A DNA stretch of 64,000 bases from Phytophthora sp. 'mugwort' (Eukaryota > Oomycota > Peronosporomycetes > Peronosporales > Peronosporaceae), in NCBI GenBank assembly GCA_033558025.1, contig JAUCEF010000013.1:3217001-3281000 (forward strand), written 5' to 3'. How positions within the stretch are numbered: the stretch's first letter is position 1; each line of letters starts with the position of its first letter. This document shows positions 33,799-44,240 of this stretch, in pieces. Position numbers and translations under genes: made by a program. The notes under the pieces were generated by a model. It was given only the letters and a program-made list of their open reading frames with translations. It ran no database searches and was not told the origin of the DNA.

Positions 33799-36337
33799 AT
33801 GGAGTCGCTGTCCGAAGAGCAGCGTGCATTATTCGCCGACGGAGGTCACTTGGACGACTACGAGGTGCTGAAACCCATCGGCAAGGGCAAATTCTCGGTG
33901 GTTTTTAAGGCCAGGCGGCGGCATGACGGCCAGGCGGTGGCGCTCAAGAAGATCGCCATCTTCGACATGATGAACCTCAAAGCTCGCGAAAAAACATTGA
34001 AAGAGGTGCATGCTGCGGCGCTGCAATTGAGATTGGTTGGGAAAACTAATGATTGACAAGTTTGTTGGTTTTGTTTGTTATGTTGCGGCCCCTGCAGGTG
34101 CGTCTGGTGCAGTCGGTTAGTAACCCGAATATCATTCAGTACTTGGATGCGTTCGTGCAGAACAACGAGCTCTACATTGCATTTGAGTGGGCAGAAGCGG
34201 GCGACTTGAAGCGACAGGTCCGCAAGGCCAATGAGAAAGGGGTGCGATTCGATGAACGTACAATATGGAGGTACTTCACGCAGCTCTGCGGGGCGATCCT
34301 GTACCTGCACCAAAACCGCATCATGCACCGTGACCTCAAACCAGCGAATATTTTATTGACACTAAAGGGTGTGGTAAAAGTCGGCGATCTCGGATTGGGT
34401 CGATATTTGAGCGAAAATACGCTGGAGGCTCGGTCGAAGGTGGGGACGCCGTTGTATATGTCGCCAGAGGTCCTGCGTGGTGAAAGTTACGACTGGAAAA
34501 GCGACGTGTGGTCCATGGGATGCATTTTATACGAACTTGCGATGCTTCGGTCACCTTTTAAATCGGAAGGATTAAATCTTGTGGGGCTGTTCCAGAAGAT
34601 CAACAAAGGCTACTATGAGGATATCCCTGAGGTCTACAGTGACCATATGCGTGATTTAGTGAAACGGATGATCTCTCTTAAGGCATCTGACCGACCCAGC
34701 GTACAGGAAGTGTGGGAATGTTGCCGAACACGACCGTCTAGTGCTTTATTACAGGAGCGAATGCGACAGCATCAGACTGCTCCCCAGAACGATAATAATC
34801 TTGCGAGCAAAGATCCGGAGACGCATTCTTCTCGTTCGCGAAGCAGCAGGAGCAAGCCTACACCTGAAACTGAGATCCCATCGCGTCCTTCTTCTTTCTA
34901 TCAGCGCAAAGGAATAGCACCACAGTCACGACCTCCATCATCAGAGGGAGATGCAAGTAATGCAACAACGGATGCATCCATTCGAAGGAGACACGCTGAT
35001 GTACGCATGGAGATTCTTTTCGAGAGGCTGAAGATCTTGAGGTACGAAAAAGTTCTCAACAAGTGGATTTCTCCCGTGCATTTCGCCTCCGATAGTCGAG
35101 CGCTCCCCAACATGACACCCCAGTCCCGCTTTGAAGATATGTGTAAACTATCATACTGGTTAATATCGCATTTAGACGGAGGACAGGCATTAAGAAACAA
35201 TGATCAGAATGACGAACCCCCCATTGTACCTGCTCAAAAGATACTTCTGGCAGCTGAGAAGGCTGGAGTATCTGAAGTCGCAAAGCTGAGCACGCCTGCA
35301 CTGACAAGTGGAGTTGGAATCGAAGTGTGTGAGCTGTTGGATGCTCTTACTAAGGCTGTAATCAATGGTGAGGGATATTGTACTGCACCACCAGCATATC
35401 CGACGGATCCCGTGGAAACGTTGGAATCGTGTGACGTATTGGATGTGACAGACGATGAGCAACATGAAAGTGGCGACAGGGTTGGGGAGTCAACGACCTC
35501 ACTCGGTACAGAGGATCATGAGGCGTTTTCACGTTGGGTACTGGTCGAGGAAAATAACCGACTTACCGACGACCATAGAGATAATGCTATGATACACACC
35601 GATATTGATCCAGTAGCGTGGGAACTTGAACGACGACGTGTGCTCCCGAAGTTACACGCAGCTCTACAGGATAAACTTCAGCGACACCACGCTGAAAGTT
35701 CATGGCGTGTACGGCTAGAACAAGTTCAGGTGCAAGCTAGGTCGATTGTTGCGAGGCATGAAGATATGCGGCATGAAATTGCGAAGATCCAAGCGGTATG
35801 TGTCGCTCCTTTGCAGTGTTTTATCAGTACGTAAACACCGACTTCTGACATGAATGATACCGTCTTACAGACGAGAACAAAACAGACAGAACAATTAGGA
35901 CGGTACGAGAAGAAGCTGAACCACCGTTATCTGCGAGCTCGAAGGCTGTACGATGAGGGCACGAAGCGGTTGGACAAATCTCAAGACGAAATGCTGTCCG
36001 CTCAGGTGCGTAAATTGTTCGACTAGATATTTATTGTGCTGGATGTCTTTGTATATCGAATTTATGGATTACTGTGATCTCCACGTAACAGGAGAGTGTG
36101 GATCGAGCTACAGTAGAGGTAGCAAGGCTGCAGGCAGCTCGGACTGAACGAGACAATGCACTGAAAGCCGCCAACGCGCGAATCTCCGACAACTCGAGGC
36201 TTTTGGAGCGGAAACGGCAAGTACGACACCTCATCAACGAGAACCGAGAACTCGGCCTGAAGCTTCAAGTGCTGCATGACTACTGGACTCGCAAGCAGCA
36301 ACTCGCCTTCCGATGTAGCCATCTTGATCCTGTTTAG
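33799..36337 (+). CDS. NEK6/7-type serine/threonine kinase with long coiled-coil tail
   Basis: Four exons: 33799-34005, 34098-35795, 35871-36005 and 36092-36337. All introns are phase 0, and the product is 761 residues. The kinase domain spans about 21-278: glycine loop GKGKFS (28-33), Lys50, HRDLKPAN (146-153), DLG (166-168) instead of DFG, GTPLYMSPE in the activation segment, and SDVWSMGCILYE. The DLG motif and the EWAEAGDL hinge match the NEK6/NEK7 branch, which controls mitotic spindle and microtubule functions. Human NEK6/7 are about 300 residues. Here about 480 residues follow, first Ser/Arg/Pro-rich, then a middle domain I do not recognise, then a long predicted coiled coil (about 600-750). 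The tail may mediate dimerisation or centrosome targeting, as in larger NEKs. That is inferred. Confidence 0.93.
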
Positions 36338-36361
36338 TACGATCACAAATCACATGATTAC

Positions 36362-36412
36362 TTACCATCCAATCAGCGCCGTCTGAATTGAAGTATCAGC
36401 CAATCGCACTTA
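36362..36412 (+). promoter_or_regulatory. Paired CCAAT boxes before the MurL-like gene
   Basis: The words CCAATCAGCG and CCAATCGCAC (about 36370 and 36400) lie about 110-140 bp before the ATG at 36507, in the 169-bp gap after the NEK stop. They fit a compact promoter with two NF-Y-type sites. Confidence 0.45.
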
Positions 36413-36506
36413 GTGTAGCCATATTACCCACGTGCAGGTGCCTTAGCCCCTTATTTCCGCATTGACGTAAAACGAGTAGTGAGCAACTCCGTCCGCCCGA
36501 CCGTTC

Positions 36507-38171
36507 ATGGCATCGTGCACGACGACACCAGACCTTAATTCCTACCACTACGAACCCGAAGCTGAACCCGATTGCGAGCATGACGACTCGGACTTGGGTC
36601 TGGCGCTTATGGAGCAAGCTGAGCCCTTCCTCACCTTCGAGAGCATCCAGTTCGACGCCGAAGCGCATCTTGCGACGTTCCAGTTCCATTTTTGCGGCGG
36701 CCGCCGCTTCCGAGCCACGATGAGCTTGAAAGGGCTGTTGCAAGACGTCGGTGAAATGTCACCCATTATGCTCAATGCGTTGCTGCACATTGGTCTCTGC
36801 ATCTTGCCATGGTTCTGGATGGGCTACAACTGCAATTACATCCGGGTCGAGGCGGGATATCTCAACCCGGAGCAGGTACGAAGACCGAGTTGAGTGTACG
36901 GTTGTGATTCCATTGCTGAGAATATCGTTTCGTGATTCGGTTTGACTTCTGGTTGCATTGGTAGGTGCACTTCTGGGAGGAGTTCTACCAGAACGTACTG
37001 AGCGAGTACCTGTATTTACACGGATTGGATCGTGATCGTCTGCACATTGTCGTGGATGCACCGGCTAGCGAAGCTTTTCCAACGCTGCCTGACAGGAAAC
37101 TGGAGCAGCAAGGCAAGACCAAGGTCCTCATTCCGTTGTAAGTGGATTGATATCATACAAGGAGAAGGTGGTGATTTTGGATTGACTTGGCGACTTCTTT
37201 GCCGATTTGAATGCTTCAGAGGTGGTGGCAAGGATTCACTCGTCGTGTATCAACTGCTATCATCAAGTGAAACGCCCTGTGCATGGCTGCATGTGGGGGA
37301 CCGCCCCCAAGAATTTGAGCGCAGCTGGAGGTTCAAGAAACTTATGCAGATGACGCAGATCCGAACCGGTGGCTCTTCTTTCCGCTTCGAGCACAACATG
37401 GACGACAAGACATGGGAAGGCGAGGTTGCAGGCACGCGATACCAGCCGGCGGGTCACCCGTGGGCGGCTCTTGTGGCATTTGACAGCGTGCTCGCGGCCA
37501 TATTGGGCAACTTTACCCATATTGCCGTGGGCAATGAACGTAGCGCCAATTATGGCAACAACGTTGTGCACAAGGGCCGCCCAGTGAACCATCAGTACGA
37601 CAAGAGCTTTGACTTTGAGACACGAGCTCATGCCTACATCCGCAAGTACCTTGTAGAAGACTTGCACTACTTCTCGGCGCTCCAACATCTCTGGGAGGTG
37701 CAAATCGCTCGCATTTTTGCAAGTCTCTCTCTGGAAAGCTCTGCCAATTTCCTTCCCGTCTTCTTGAGCTGCAACGAGGCTCTTGAGGGCGACAAGTGGT
37801 GCTGCAAGTGTGCAAAGTGCGCTTTTGTGTTTATTCTGATGAGCGCGTGGTGCTCGGAAGCTCAGCTTGTGGAAATTTTTGGTGAAAATCTGTTTGAAAA
37901 ACAGTCGATGTTTCCTGAGTTTCTTGCGTTGCTGGACGAAGAAGGCGTGAAGCCCATGGAATGTGTTGGCACAGCTTGTGAAACATGGCTGTCACTGTAC
38001 TTGGCACTGCAATCACACGGACACTGCACGTTCTTGAAGTATTACGAACAGGAAATTCGTCAGAAGGGAGCCAATCTCATGCATCTCTTGAATGACTACA
38101 ACAGTGAGCATTTGCTCCCGCAATTTTTGGAACCCTTTTTGCGCCAGCCCGCCATGATTCTGGAAGCTTAG
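36507..38171 (+). CDS. murL-like: MurL-like UDP-MurNAc-L-Ala-L-Glu epimerase homologue
   Basis: Three exons: 36507-36875, 36965-37137 and 37220-38171. Phases agree and give 497 residues. The order of conserved blocks matches bacterial MurL as I know it: an N-terminal beta-rich part, IPLGGGKDSLVVYQLL (GGGKDS at 182-187, a PP-loop-like nucleotide motif created across an exon junction), the GHPWAALVAFDSVLAAI helix, VGNERSANYGN, VNHQYDKSFDFE, HYFSALQHLWEVQIARIFA, FLSCNEAL, WCCKCAKCAFVF with clustered Cys, IFGENLF, and KPMECVGTACET. Bacterial MurL epimerises the terminal L-Glu of UDP-MurNAc-L-Ala-L-Glu to D-Glu, using ATP. Peptidoglycan is not expected in an oomycete, so the substrate is probably different. 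No signal peptide is obvious. Introns argue against bacterial contamination. Confidence 0.85.
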
Positions 38172-38296
38172 ATCTTAGGGTGAATGTACGGTGAAATGAA
38201 AAAAAAATCAACGCTAAAAAGAGTATGCAGACATTTGTGTTGACTGCGGAATGCTAAAAGCGATGAGTACTCGAACAGAAGAAAACATAATAAAAA

Positions 38297-39316
38297 CTAC
38301 TGGGTCACCGTTTCTAAGTACTCGGCTACCTCATCGTCACCAAGCGCCTGTGCCATCGAAAGGGCGGTTTCACCGTCGATGTCCTTAATGTTGGGGTCCA
38401 CTCCCTTGGCCACGAGTAGCTTAACGATCTCGACACCAGAGCAGCCGAAGAGGCACGTCTGACCGCTCTCGTTCAAGGCGTTCAGGTCAATCTTCTCGCT
38501 GCCAGCCAAAAGCTCCACAACCTCCTGCATCTCGAACATCACAGCCACGTGCAGAGCACGGTCGCCTGTGGAGGGCAGCGCGAAGTTGACGTCCACACCT
38601 AGCGCGAGCATTTCCTTGATTACACTAAGGTGGCCGAAGCGGCAGGCCTGGAACAGCGCACAGTCGTCATCCTCCGCGTCATCATCCTCTTCACCAGCAT
38701 CCGTTCCCACTGAAGGCGTCGTGACAAGCTTAGTAGCCGACTCAATAGCACCGTTCTTGAGCAGCAGCAGGGCTACAGCCGTGTGCTCCGACTCGACAGC
38801 CAAGTAGAGCGGGTTAGAGGTATCCTTGGCAGTGCCGCCGTAGTTTACGTCAGACTTGCGGGAAACAAGCTCCTCTGCCAGCTCGATAAGTCCTGAGTTG
38901 CCCGCCTGCATCAGCAATGTCCATCCGTAGCGGTCAATGACACTGTCCGGGTTCGTGATGCTCAGACGCTGTAGCAGCGTCGTCGCCACCTTGCCAAATC
39001 CCTTCATGAGCTGCTCGGCCTCAGCCTCCATCTCGGCCAGGTCCTTCTCGGTATCCGTGGGCTCTTGTCCATCCTCGGCCTCATCCTGGACACCTAGGAC
39101 GTGCACGAAGGCCTCGTACTCCTGCTGCCAAGTGTGCAGCCAGTCCATGAGATACACGAGCGGCGACTTGTCCCCGATGTCGCCCGCGGTCGCCAGGAAC
39201 TGCTCCACATCTCCCGCGATCACGCTTTGGCGTACCGCATTCAGTTTCTCGTCCACCTGGACGCCTTCACCACCGAGCGACAGCGTTGCCACTGGAAGTT
39301 CGTCTCCCCCAGCCAT
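38297..39316 (-). CDS. Ankyrin-repeat protein
   Basis: The product is 339 residues from the ATG at 39316, in ACGATGGCT context. The frame continues up to another ATG at 39388 (24 more residues). I prefer the inner start because a CCAAT motif lies at about 39411 (-), too close to the outer ATG. The N-terminal ~110 residues are helical and acidic without a known domain. From about residue 130 to the end there are five or so ankyrin-like repeats (DRYGWTLLMQAGNSGLIELAEEL, LYLAVESEHTAVALLLLKNGA, LFQACRFGHLSVIKEMLALG, ALHVAVMFEMQEVVELL, GETALSMAQALGDDEVAEYL), with an acidic insert EEDDDAEDDD between two of them. It is probably a cytosolic protein-binding scaffold. Partners are unknown. It converges with the MurL-like gene (125 bp). 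Confidence 0.88.
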   Translation of the reverse strand: MAGGDELPVATLSLGGEGVQVDEKLNAVRQSVIAGDVEQFLATAGDIGDKSPLVYLMDWLHTWQQEYEAFVHVLGVQDEAEDGQEPTDTEKDLAEMEAEAEQLMKGFGKVATTLLQRLSITNPDSVIDRYGWTLLMQAGNSGLIELAEELVSRKSDVNYGGTAKDTSNPLYLAVESEHTAVALLLLKNGAIESATKLVTTPSVGTDAGEEDDDAEDDDCALFQACRFGHLSVIKEMLALGVDVNFALPSTGDRALHVAVMFEMQEVVELLAGSEKIDLNALNESGQTCLFGCSGVEIVKLLVAKGVDPNIKDIDGETALSMAQALGDDEVAEYLETVTQ

Positions 39317-39461
39317 CGTCTCAATTAAATCAATAGTTTTTGCAAAGTCGGAGTCGACACTGCACGCTAACGATTGGATGGCCCACATGGCTTCGCTTTT
39401 GCTGGCTCTGATTGGTTACAGGGGTACGTGGCCTCTGCTTTTGAATCCGGTCTGTCGTACA

Positions 39462-40871
39462 GTACCGTAAAACTTACTTAGTATGTGCAAACGGACACGG
39501 CGTGTTCCTGAAGGCTCTTCTATAACGTTTTCTGGATACCTAAACATTACTTTATTGACCGCATATTGAAGTACTGGCAGCTCGACAAGTTTAACCGGTT
39601 GGCTTAATGAGGGCCTTGGATTCGAGCCCCACCCAGACTAGGGGAACAGGGTTAGCCGCTCGCTGTTTATTATCCATGAAAAGACGAGATTGCGCTTCGA
39701 GTCTCTCGATTTTGAGCTCAGCGTGCCAAAAGCATTTGGCTACCGATTTTTTAGTGCAGCAAATTTGTTGCACTCAAAATAACACTCGACAATCTCCAGC
39801 TTCAACCTTAGTGTTGCATGTGTGTATATCTGTTGTTCGTTCGCCCTTTTTCTGTCAGATGAGATCGCCCTGGTGAGTTGGTCTTTGGCATTATGCTTTG
39901 TGTTGACGGCTTCTTGACTGACTGATTAGCTGAGAGCTCGTTCAAGCAGTTTTGTCAAATTACCGTGTTGTGTCCTCAATATTCCGGTTGCTGATTGGCC
40001 ACGTTGAAGGTGCCCGTAAATGGCCAACGTCTGCTTGCACATACCGTAAAACCTGTGTAGTATCCGACACACTTTTGACTTTGGGGTTTGGGCCCCTTAA
40101 AAATCGATAACTCACGATCCATACGGAAAAACAGGCACTTTACTAAAAACCACCGATTTAGCACTCAGAAGTGCTTCCATTCGATCCAGGAAGGGGGGGG
40201 GGGGGGTTACCCTGAGAACCCTTCCACCGCGGGGAGCGATTACTATAGCACAAAGTATTACACTTGCCTTAGACGCTTACCTCTCTTCTGCTCGTCATGT
40301 CTACTATGTTCTTTCATCATCGACCTCACCTACCTCAGGATCAAGAATCTCCATTCGCTTTAGTTGCTCAGCGAGAGCATTAGACGATGCCTTAAATGTT
40401 GGGTCGACAGGTGGCACGACGAGGATGCCCTTAAACCCGCTCGAGATCATTGAATCGGACAGCTCGTCCCACGCCTGGCAACCCAGCCAACCAGTTCATC
40501 CCTGGACGGCGCCTTAACCACACTGCCGCTCTCGTGGTTCGCCAGCTTATCCGTCAGCCAGTCGACCCGGTGTTGGCGCAGACGCTGCTTCAACGGGCGG
40601 TTCCAAGCAATGTCCGCCGGCTGTACAGCCGAGGGTGGCGACCTCGACCCGCACTGGCTCGTGTGCGGCCCATGGAGGGTTGGGGAATTACTAAGCTTTG
40701 CATGGTTCGTGCCTAACGTTTAGCGAGCCATGGCCACCTATTTTTGCAGCTGTCGGAAAGGACAACAATTCAGATGGGTACAAATTACTGACGTCGGATT
40801 GGCTTATTTGGCGTGTCGGATATAACATTCTGCCGGATACTACACAGGTTTTACGGTAAGTTTTACGGTAC
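39462..40871. mobile_element. Outer TA-flanked inverted-repeat element
   Basis: The left end 39462-39477 and right end 40856-40871 are exact 16-bp inverse copies (GTACCGTAAAACTTAC and its complement). The left end continues with TATGTGCAAACGGAC, matched in inverse just before 40042, so the true terminal repeat is about 30 bp and is split by the inner element. A TA lies at both borders. The 570-bp interior before the inner element has no coding frame of note. Confidence 0.7.
40042..40858. mobile_element. Inner pogo-type deletion derivative with 25-bp perfect terminal repeats
   Basis: The first 25 bp (from TACCGTAAAACCTG) and last 25 bp are exact inverse copies. The TA at each outer edge would be the Tc1/mariner/pogo-type target duplication. 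The minus strand of the interior (about 40640-40330) still encodes a pogo-type transposase C-terminus: RPLKQRLRQHRVDWLTDKL, then ISSGFKGI and LKRMEILDPEVGEVDDE. The catalytic core is absent, so it is nonautonomous. Confidence 0.8.
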
Positions 40872-41119
40872 GATATTCCTGATTTAAAGTACATGTTCCG
40901 GTACACCTATTGTACGACTCGTACTACCGATAAGGACAGAAAACCCCGTCGACAATGTGCCGAAGTTTTCTTACAAGCCCAGTCTAATAATAGAAAAAGG
41001 GCGGGTGGGTTTTACGTCGTGCATTGTACGGTTTTAGGTCCAAATATAAAATGGCGTGGCGCGATTGGGATACTAGCTTTTAAAAATGATTATTAAAATA
41101 TGTGTGGATACTTACTGTT

Positions 41120-41310
41120 AAGTACAGACAATCCTCTCCATGAATGTCCGGTGCCCAGCCCCTTCGATCGTCCTTCCACACGCACTGCTTTATATTATGC
41201 TATACTAAGACTACTATGTTACATATCAGTTACGAAACCATCGTGTCCGTTTCCCAACGGACACGGCAGCACAATTTACCTTGCAGTTGTGGCGAGTCAC
41301 TTGCCTTCCA
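41120..41310. repeat. Copia-type LTR-like repeat, copy 1
   Basis: This stretch matches 55118-55290 in long blocks (CGTCCTTCCACACGC, TATGCTATACTAAG, GATCGTGTCC/CATCGTGTCC, GACACGGCAGCACAA). It is probably an LTR fragment of the same family as Copia-1. Exact ends are not resolved. Confidence 0.55.
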
Positions 41311-41451
41311 TGCGTATCAGGTACGTTCTCCAACACTCCCACGTGGCTCGTCACGTCTACACACTTCATGTTGCTAACCCCACCATTAAGTAGCTGCACA
41401 ATTGACCTTCCATCGGCACGCTCCTGGTGCTGGTTTAGTGGAGGGATCCGG

Positions 41452-41580
41452 CATCGTTTTGTTGGATCTTCCAACATCTCGCACGTCTTGCAGTCGAAGT
41501 CGTCGTTGGATCTTCCAACATTCCGCTTGATGTCCTTGGATCTTGTGTCGTTCTTATTGGACCTTCCAAAACCTCGCACT
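41452..41580. repeat. Three copies of a TTGGATCTTCCAA palindromic word
   Basis: TGTTGGATCTTCCAACA-type inverted repeats occur near 41460, 41505 and (as TTGGACCTTCCAA) 41558. Two are followed by the same CTCGCAC word. They may form short hairpins or a decayed repeat array. Confidence 0.6.
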
Positions 41581-41935
41581 CGCGCCGCTGCGAAACCTCC
41601 ACACGCGCTTCCTCGTCAGTGACTTCTTAGCTTAGAGCAGGCCGTGTATTGCGCACTTGCAAATAATACCAGGGTTCGGAACAATGCATATGATACGGAT
41701 TGGGCCTGGAAATCCGAGCCAATCAATAATTGGGCATTTTCATTGGAAACCAGTAACACTGAGACATGGTCCATGATGGGTAGCATAGTTTCTCGGATGA
41801 GCATTTGACCGAATTAGAGGTCGGCGATGCCTGCAATGGGTTCAGGAGGGGGAGGGAGGGGGGTACCTCGAGACCCTCTCACATCGTGTCAGACTTCAAC
41901 GAATATGCACATCGACATTTCCGAATCCGAATGTA

Positions 41936-42060
41936 GAAAGACACAGTGGATTGATTGAAGTTCAGTGATGCCTAAGTTTAGTGAACCCTACGCAAAAAAA
42001 GGAAAGACACAGTGGATTGATTGAAGTTTAGTGAAGCCTAAGTTTAGTGAACCCTACGCA
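41936..42060. repeat. Tandem duplication of a 59-bp unit
   Basis: Copies 41936-41994 and 42002-42060 differ at about two positions and are separated by an A-rich 7-bp spacer. The second ends next to the hAT relic. Confidence 0.9.
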
Positions 42061-42079
42061 GGACGCGACATACGTTCAT

Positions 42080-43607
42080 TTTCACTTAACCCGCTGCTCC
42101 TTGCGGACATTGACCTCCTTGATCTTCGTCTTCTCTATCGCGTCCGCCACCGCTGTGGCATTTCACCAAACGCTATTATACTTGAGTAACATAATAGTCT
42201 CGAGTGTGTTCGGGCTCATGACGCATCACAAGCTGGAGAACACGCGTCCAGCGTGCGAAAACAGACGCTCGACGTCGTTCGACGTGGCTGGGATCCAGCT
42301 CAGGTCAACGTGTAAAGCTGTTGCGACGACCTTGGCTATTAAGCGCCGCGTCTGCATACGACTCAGATGCCTGCTCAGTAGTCGGTGTAGTCGTTACCGA
42401 AGTGGATTTAAAAAGCTTCGCAACGGCAGCACGTTCTTGGTGGGAGAGGCAATGCTCGGCATCGCTCAAGATTTTCACGACCCCGTTTTCAAAATTGGAA
42501 AACTTCACGACGGAGGCGTCTGATGCCATATAGGTTTCCGTTGCTGGGTAATGCTTGATCACATGATCGAAAAGCACGCGGACGTCACGAATTCCTGTTC
42601 ACGCTTCCAGAGTTATTGAGGTCCTTGTAGAGCATCTTGAGGCGCATGGCCTCGCGCGGGTTAGGCATCAGGTCGACCAGCCGCTCGTCAAGAAGCTCGA
42701 GCTTCGGGAGGACTCACGAACTTGCATGTAACGGAGATTCGTTAAGAAGTAGCTGCTTCATTGTGTAACGTTGTTGAAAACTGGTATTAAGCCATCAAAC
42801 GCATGTAGATATTGACGGTTTTTGACGGTGTTAAGTTTGGTCATCGGCTAGTGGATCTCGCGGAGCACCAGCTCAGGTGGGAAAAGAAATTAGAAATTCG
42901 TGAAACGCAAGGTTCAAACGATGGCTTGCGCAGCCGATCATAGGTACAGACGTCATTCTTGCGATCGCAATGTAGACAGATGCATGGTCGCAGACCATAA
43001 AAGACAACTGCCTGACGTCGACACTGTACGGATATAGCACGTTGTCGAGGAGCTGAATGATGGTGTCAGCTCCTATGTCCGCCTCGTCTTCCAGCGTCGA
43101 GAAGCAAATCAAGAACTCAGCCTTGGATGTCACAGCAATCACAGCGACAAAGTGCGTTCCGTCTTCGGACCACGCGTCGATTAGCAAACCCATGTGCTCC
43201 AGAAAGCTGCCCATTGATTCGATCCTGCACAACTTCCTCCACAGCAATCATGTACTTCTTGGGTGTCTTGGCGCAGATCGGTTTTAGGTGCGTGTACTTG
43301 CGCGTGTTGGTCTTCTCACACATAGAAAGCTCTCGACTCTCTTCGACGCACCGATCCATCCAGCGCTAGACAAGCAAAGCAAACTCATCCACTACCGTAA
43401 CGAACACATCGAGGGTTCTTCTCGCTGCAGAATGTGGCGGATCTCTTCGTAAGTGAAAACGAAAGACGCGGTCCACGAGGTTCGTGGTCCCTGTCCCACG
43501 TGTCTGCTTACGGCGAGCGAAGCAAAGACGATACATGAAGTGATCCTCGCCGTCCAGGGTGAAGAGGGCCCTGGCGATGCGGCGGTCGGCGATTCGGCCG
43601 GACATCT
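42080..43607 (-). pseudogene. Decayed BED-finger hAT transposase
   Basis: On the minus strand, 43605-43366 resembles a BED zinc-finger region with a KQTRGTGTTNLVDRV stretch. 43247-42873 is the catalytic core (LIDAWSEDGTHFVAVIAVTS, LEDEADIGADT, FMVCDHASVYIAIA, VPMIGCASHRLNLAF). 42577-42305 plus a tail to about 42080 is the C-terminal part, with YASDASVVKFSNFENGVVKIL-type text and a later ERRRALFSHAGRVF-type block. Stops and frame changes separate them. This family is abundant in oomycete genomes. Confidence 0.8.
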
Positions 43608-43700
43608 AGCTTGACAACCTTGGCGAGAAATGAAGAATGAAATTAGCGGCTTCATTTCAATCGTCCTCACAACGTGCTATGCTATCCTCTTCACCACCAA

Positions 43701-44114
43701 TGCAGCGGGGTTGCGTAGCGTAGTGCGTCAGAGGAGTCTTCCTCTAGACGTATGACTCCCCGAGTCTTAGCTGTAGTTATCCTAACCCCTAAGGTCTCCG
43801 CAGAGGCTTAGATCGCTCTAGTTATACCACTAGAGACTCAAATAGTCAGTATCCTAAACCTAGGGCATTACTCTCTTTGATGCGAAAACTGAACTGTTAT
43901 TTGCTTGCCTATCTGCGGCAAAGCCGCCTGTGGTGTAAATGTATGACTCTAACTATCTACTATAGTTTAACCTAGTCAAATGCATATCGAGTGGCCCTGT
44001 GGTCGCGTACTGAAATCCCGTTAGTACAAGTGGTACCAAGTACCACTTACTGCAAGGTGACACGTAGCACGTAGTACGGCTACACTCGTGTTACCTTTGT
44101 GTAACCCCGTTACA
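43701..44114. repeat. LTR of the chromodomain-Gypsy family, copy 2
   Basis: This 414-bp stretch begins TGCAGCGGGG and ends GTAACCCCGTTACA (plus strand). It pairs with 12236-12616. On its right side the minus strand reads GGTTTGGTGGGGAGAA, a good polypurine tract. This makes it the 3' LTR of the minus-strand element at 45357-49887. It contains a perfect AAGTGGTAC/GTACCACTT hairpin near 44030. Confidence 0.7.
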
Positions 44115-44240
44115 TTCTCCCCACCAAACCGTGGGCTCACTGTATCCACGAGGGTCTGATTGTATCAATCGTAAAAAGCCCGGAACCTTCCGCTCCAAGA
44201 GTGTTTCACTGTTTGTTCCGCATCGAGTGTTCACACTCAG

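Noticed and set aside
39590..39660. Possible tRNA-derived element: TGGCTTAATGAGG followed by GATTCGAGCCCC resembles pol III A and B boxes
   Set aside because: The stem pairing is incomplete, no acceptor stem can be drawn, and no second copy is in the window. A covariance search would decide.
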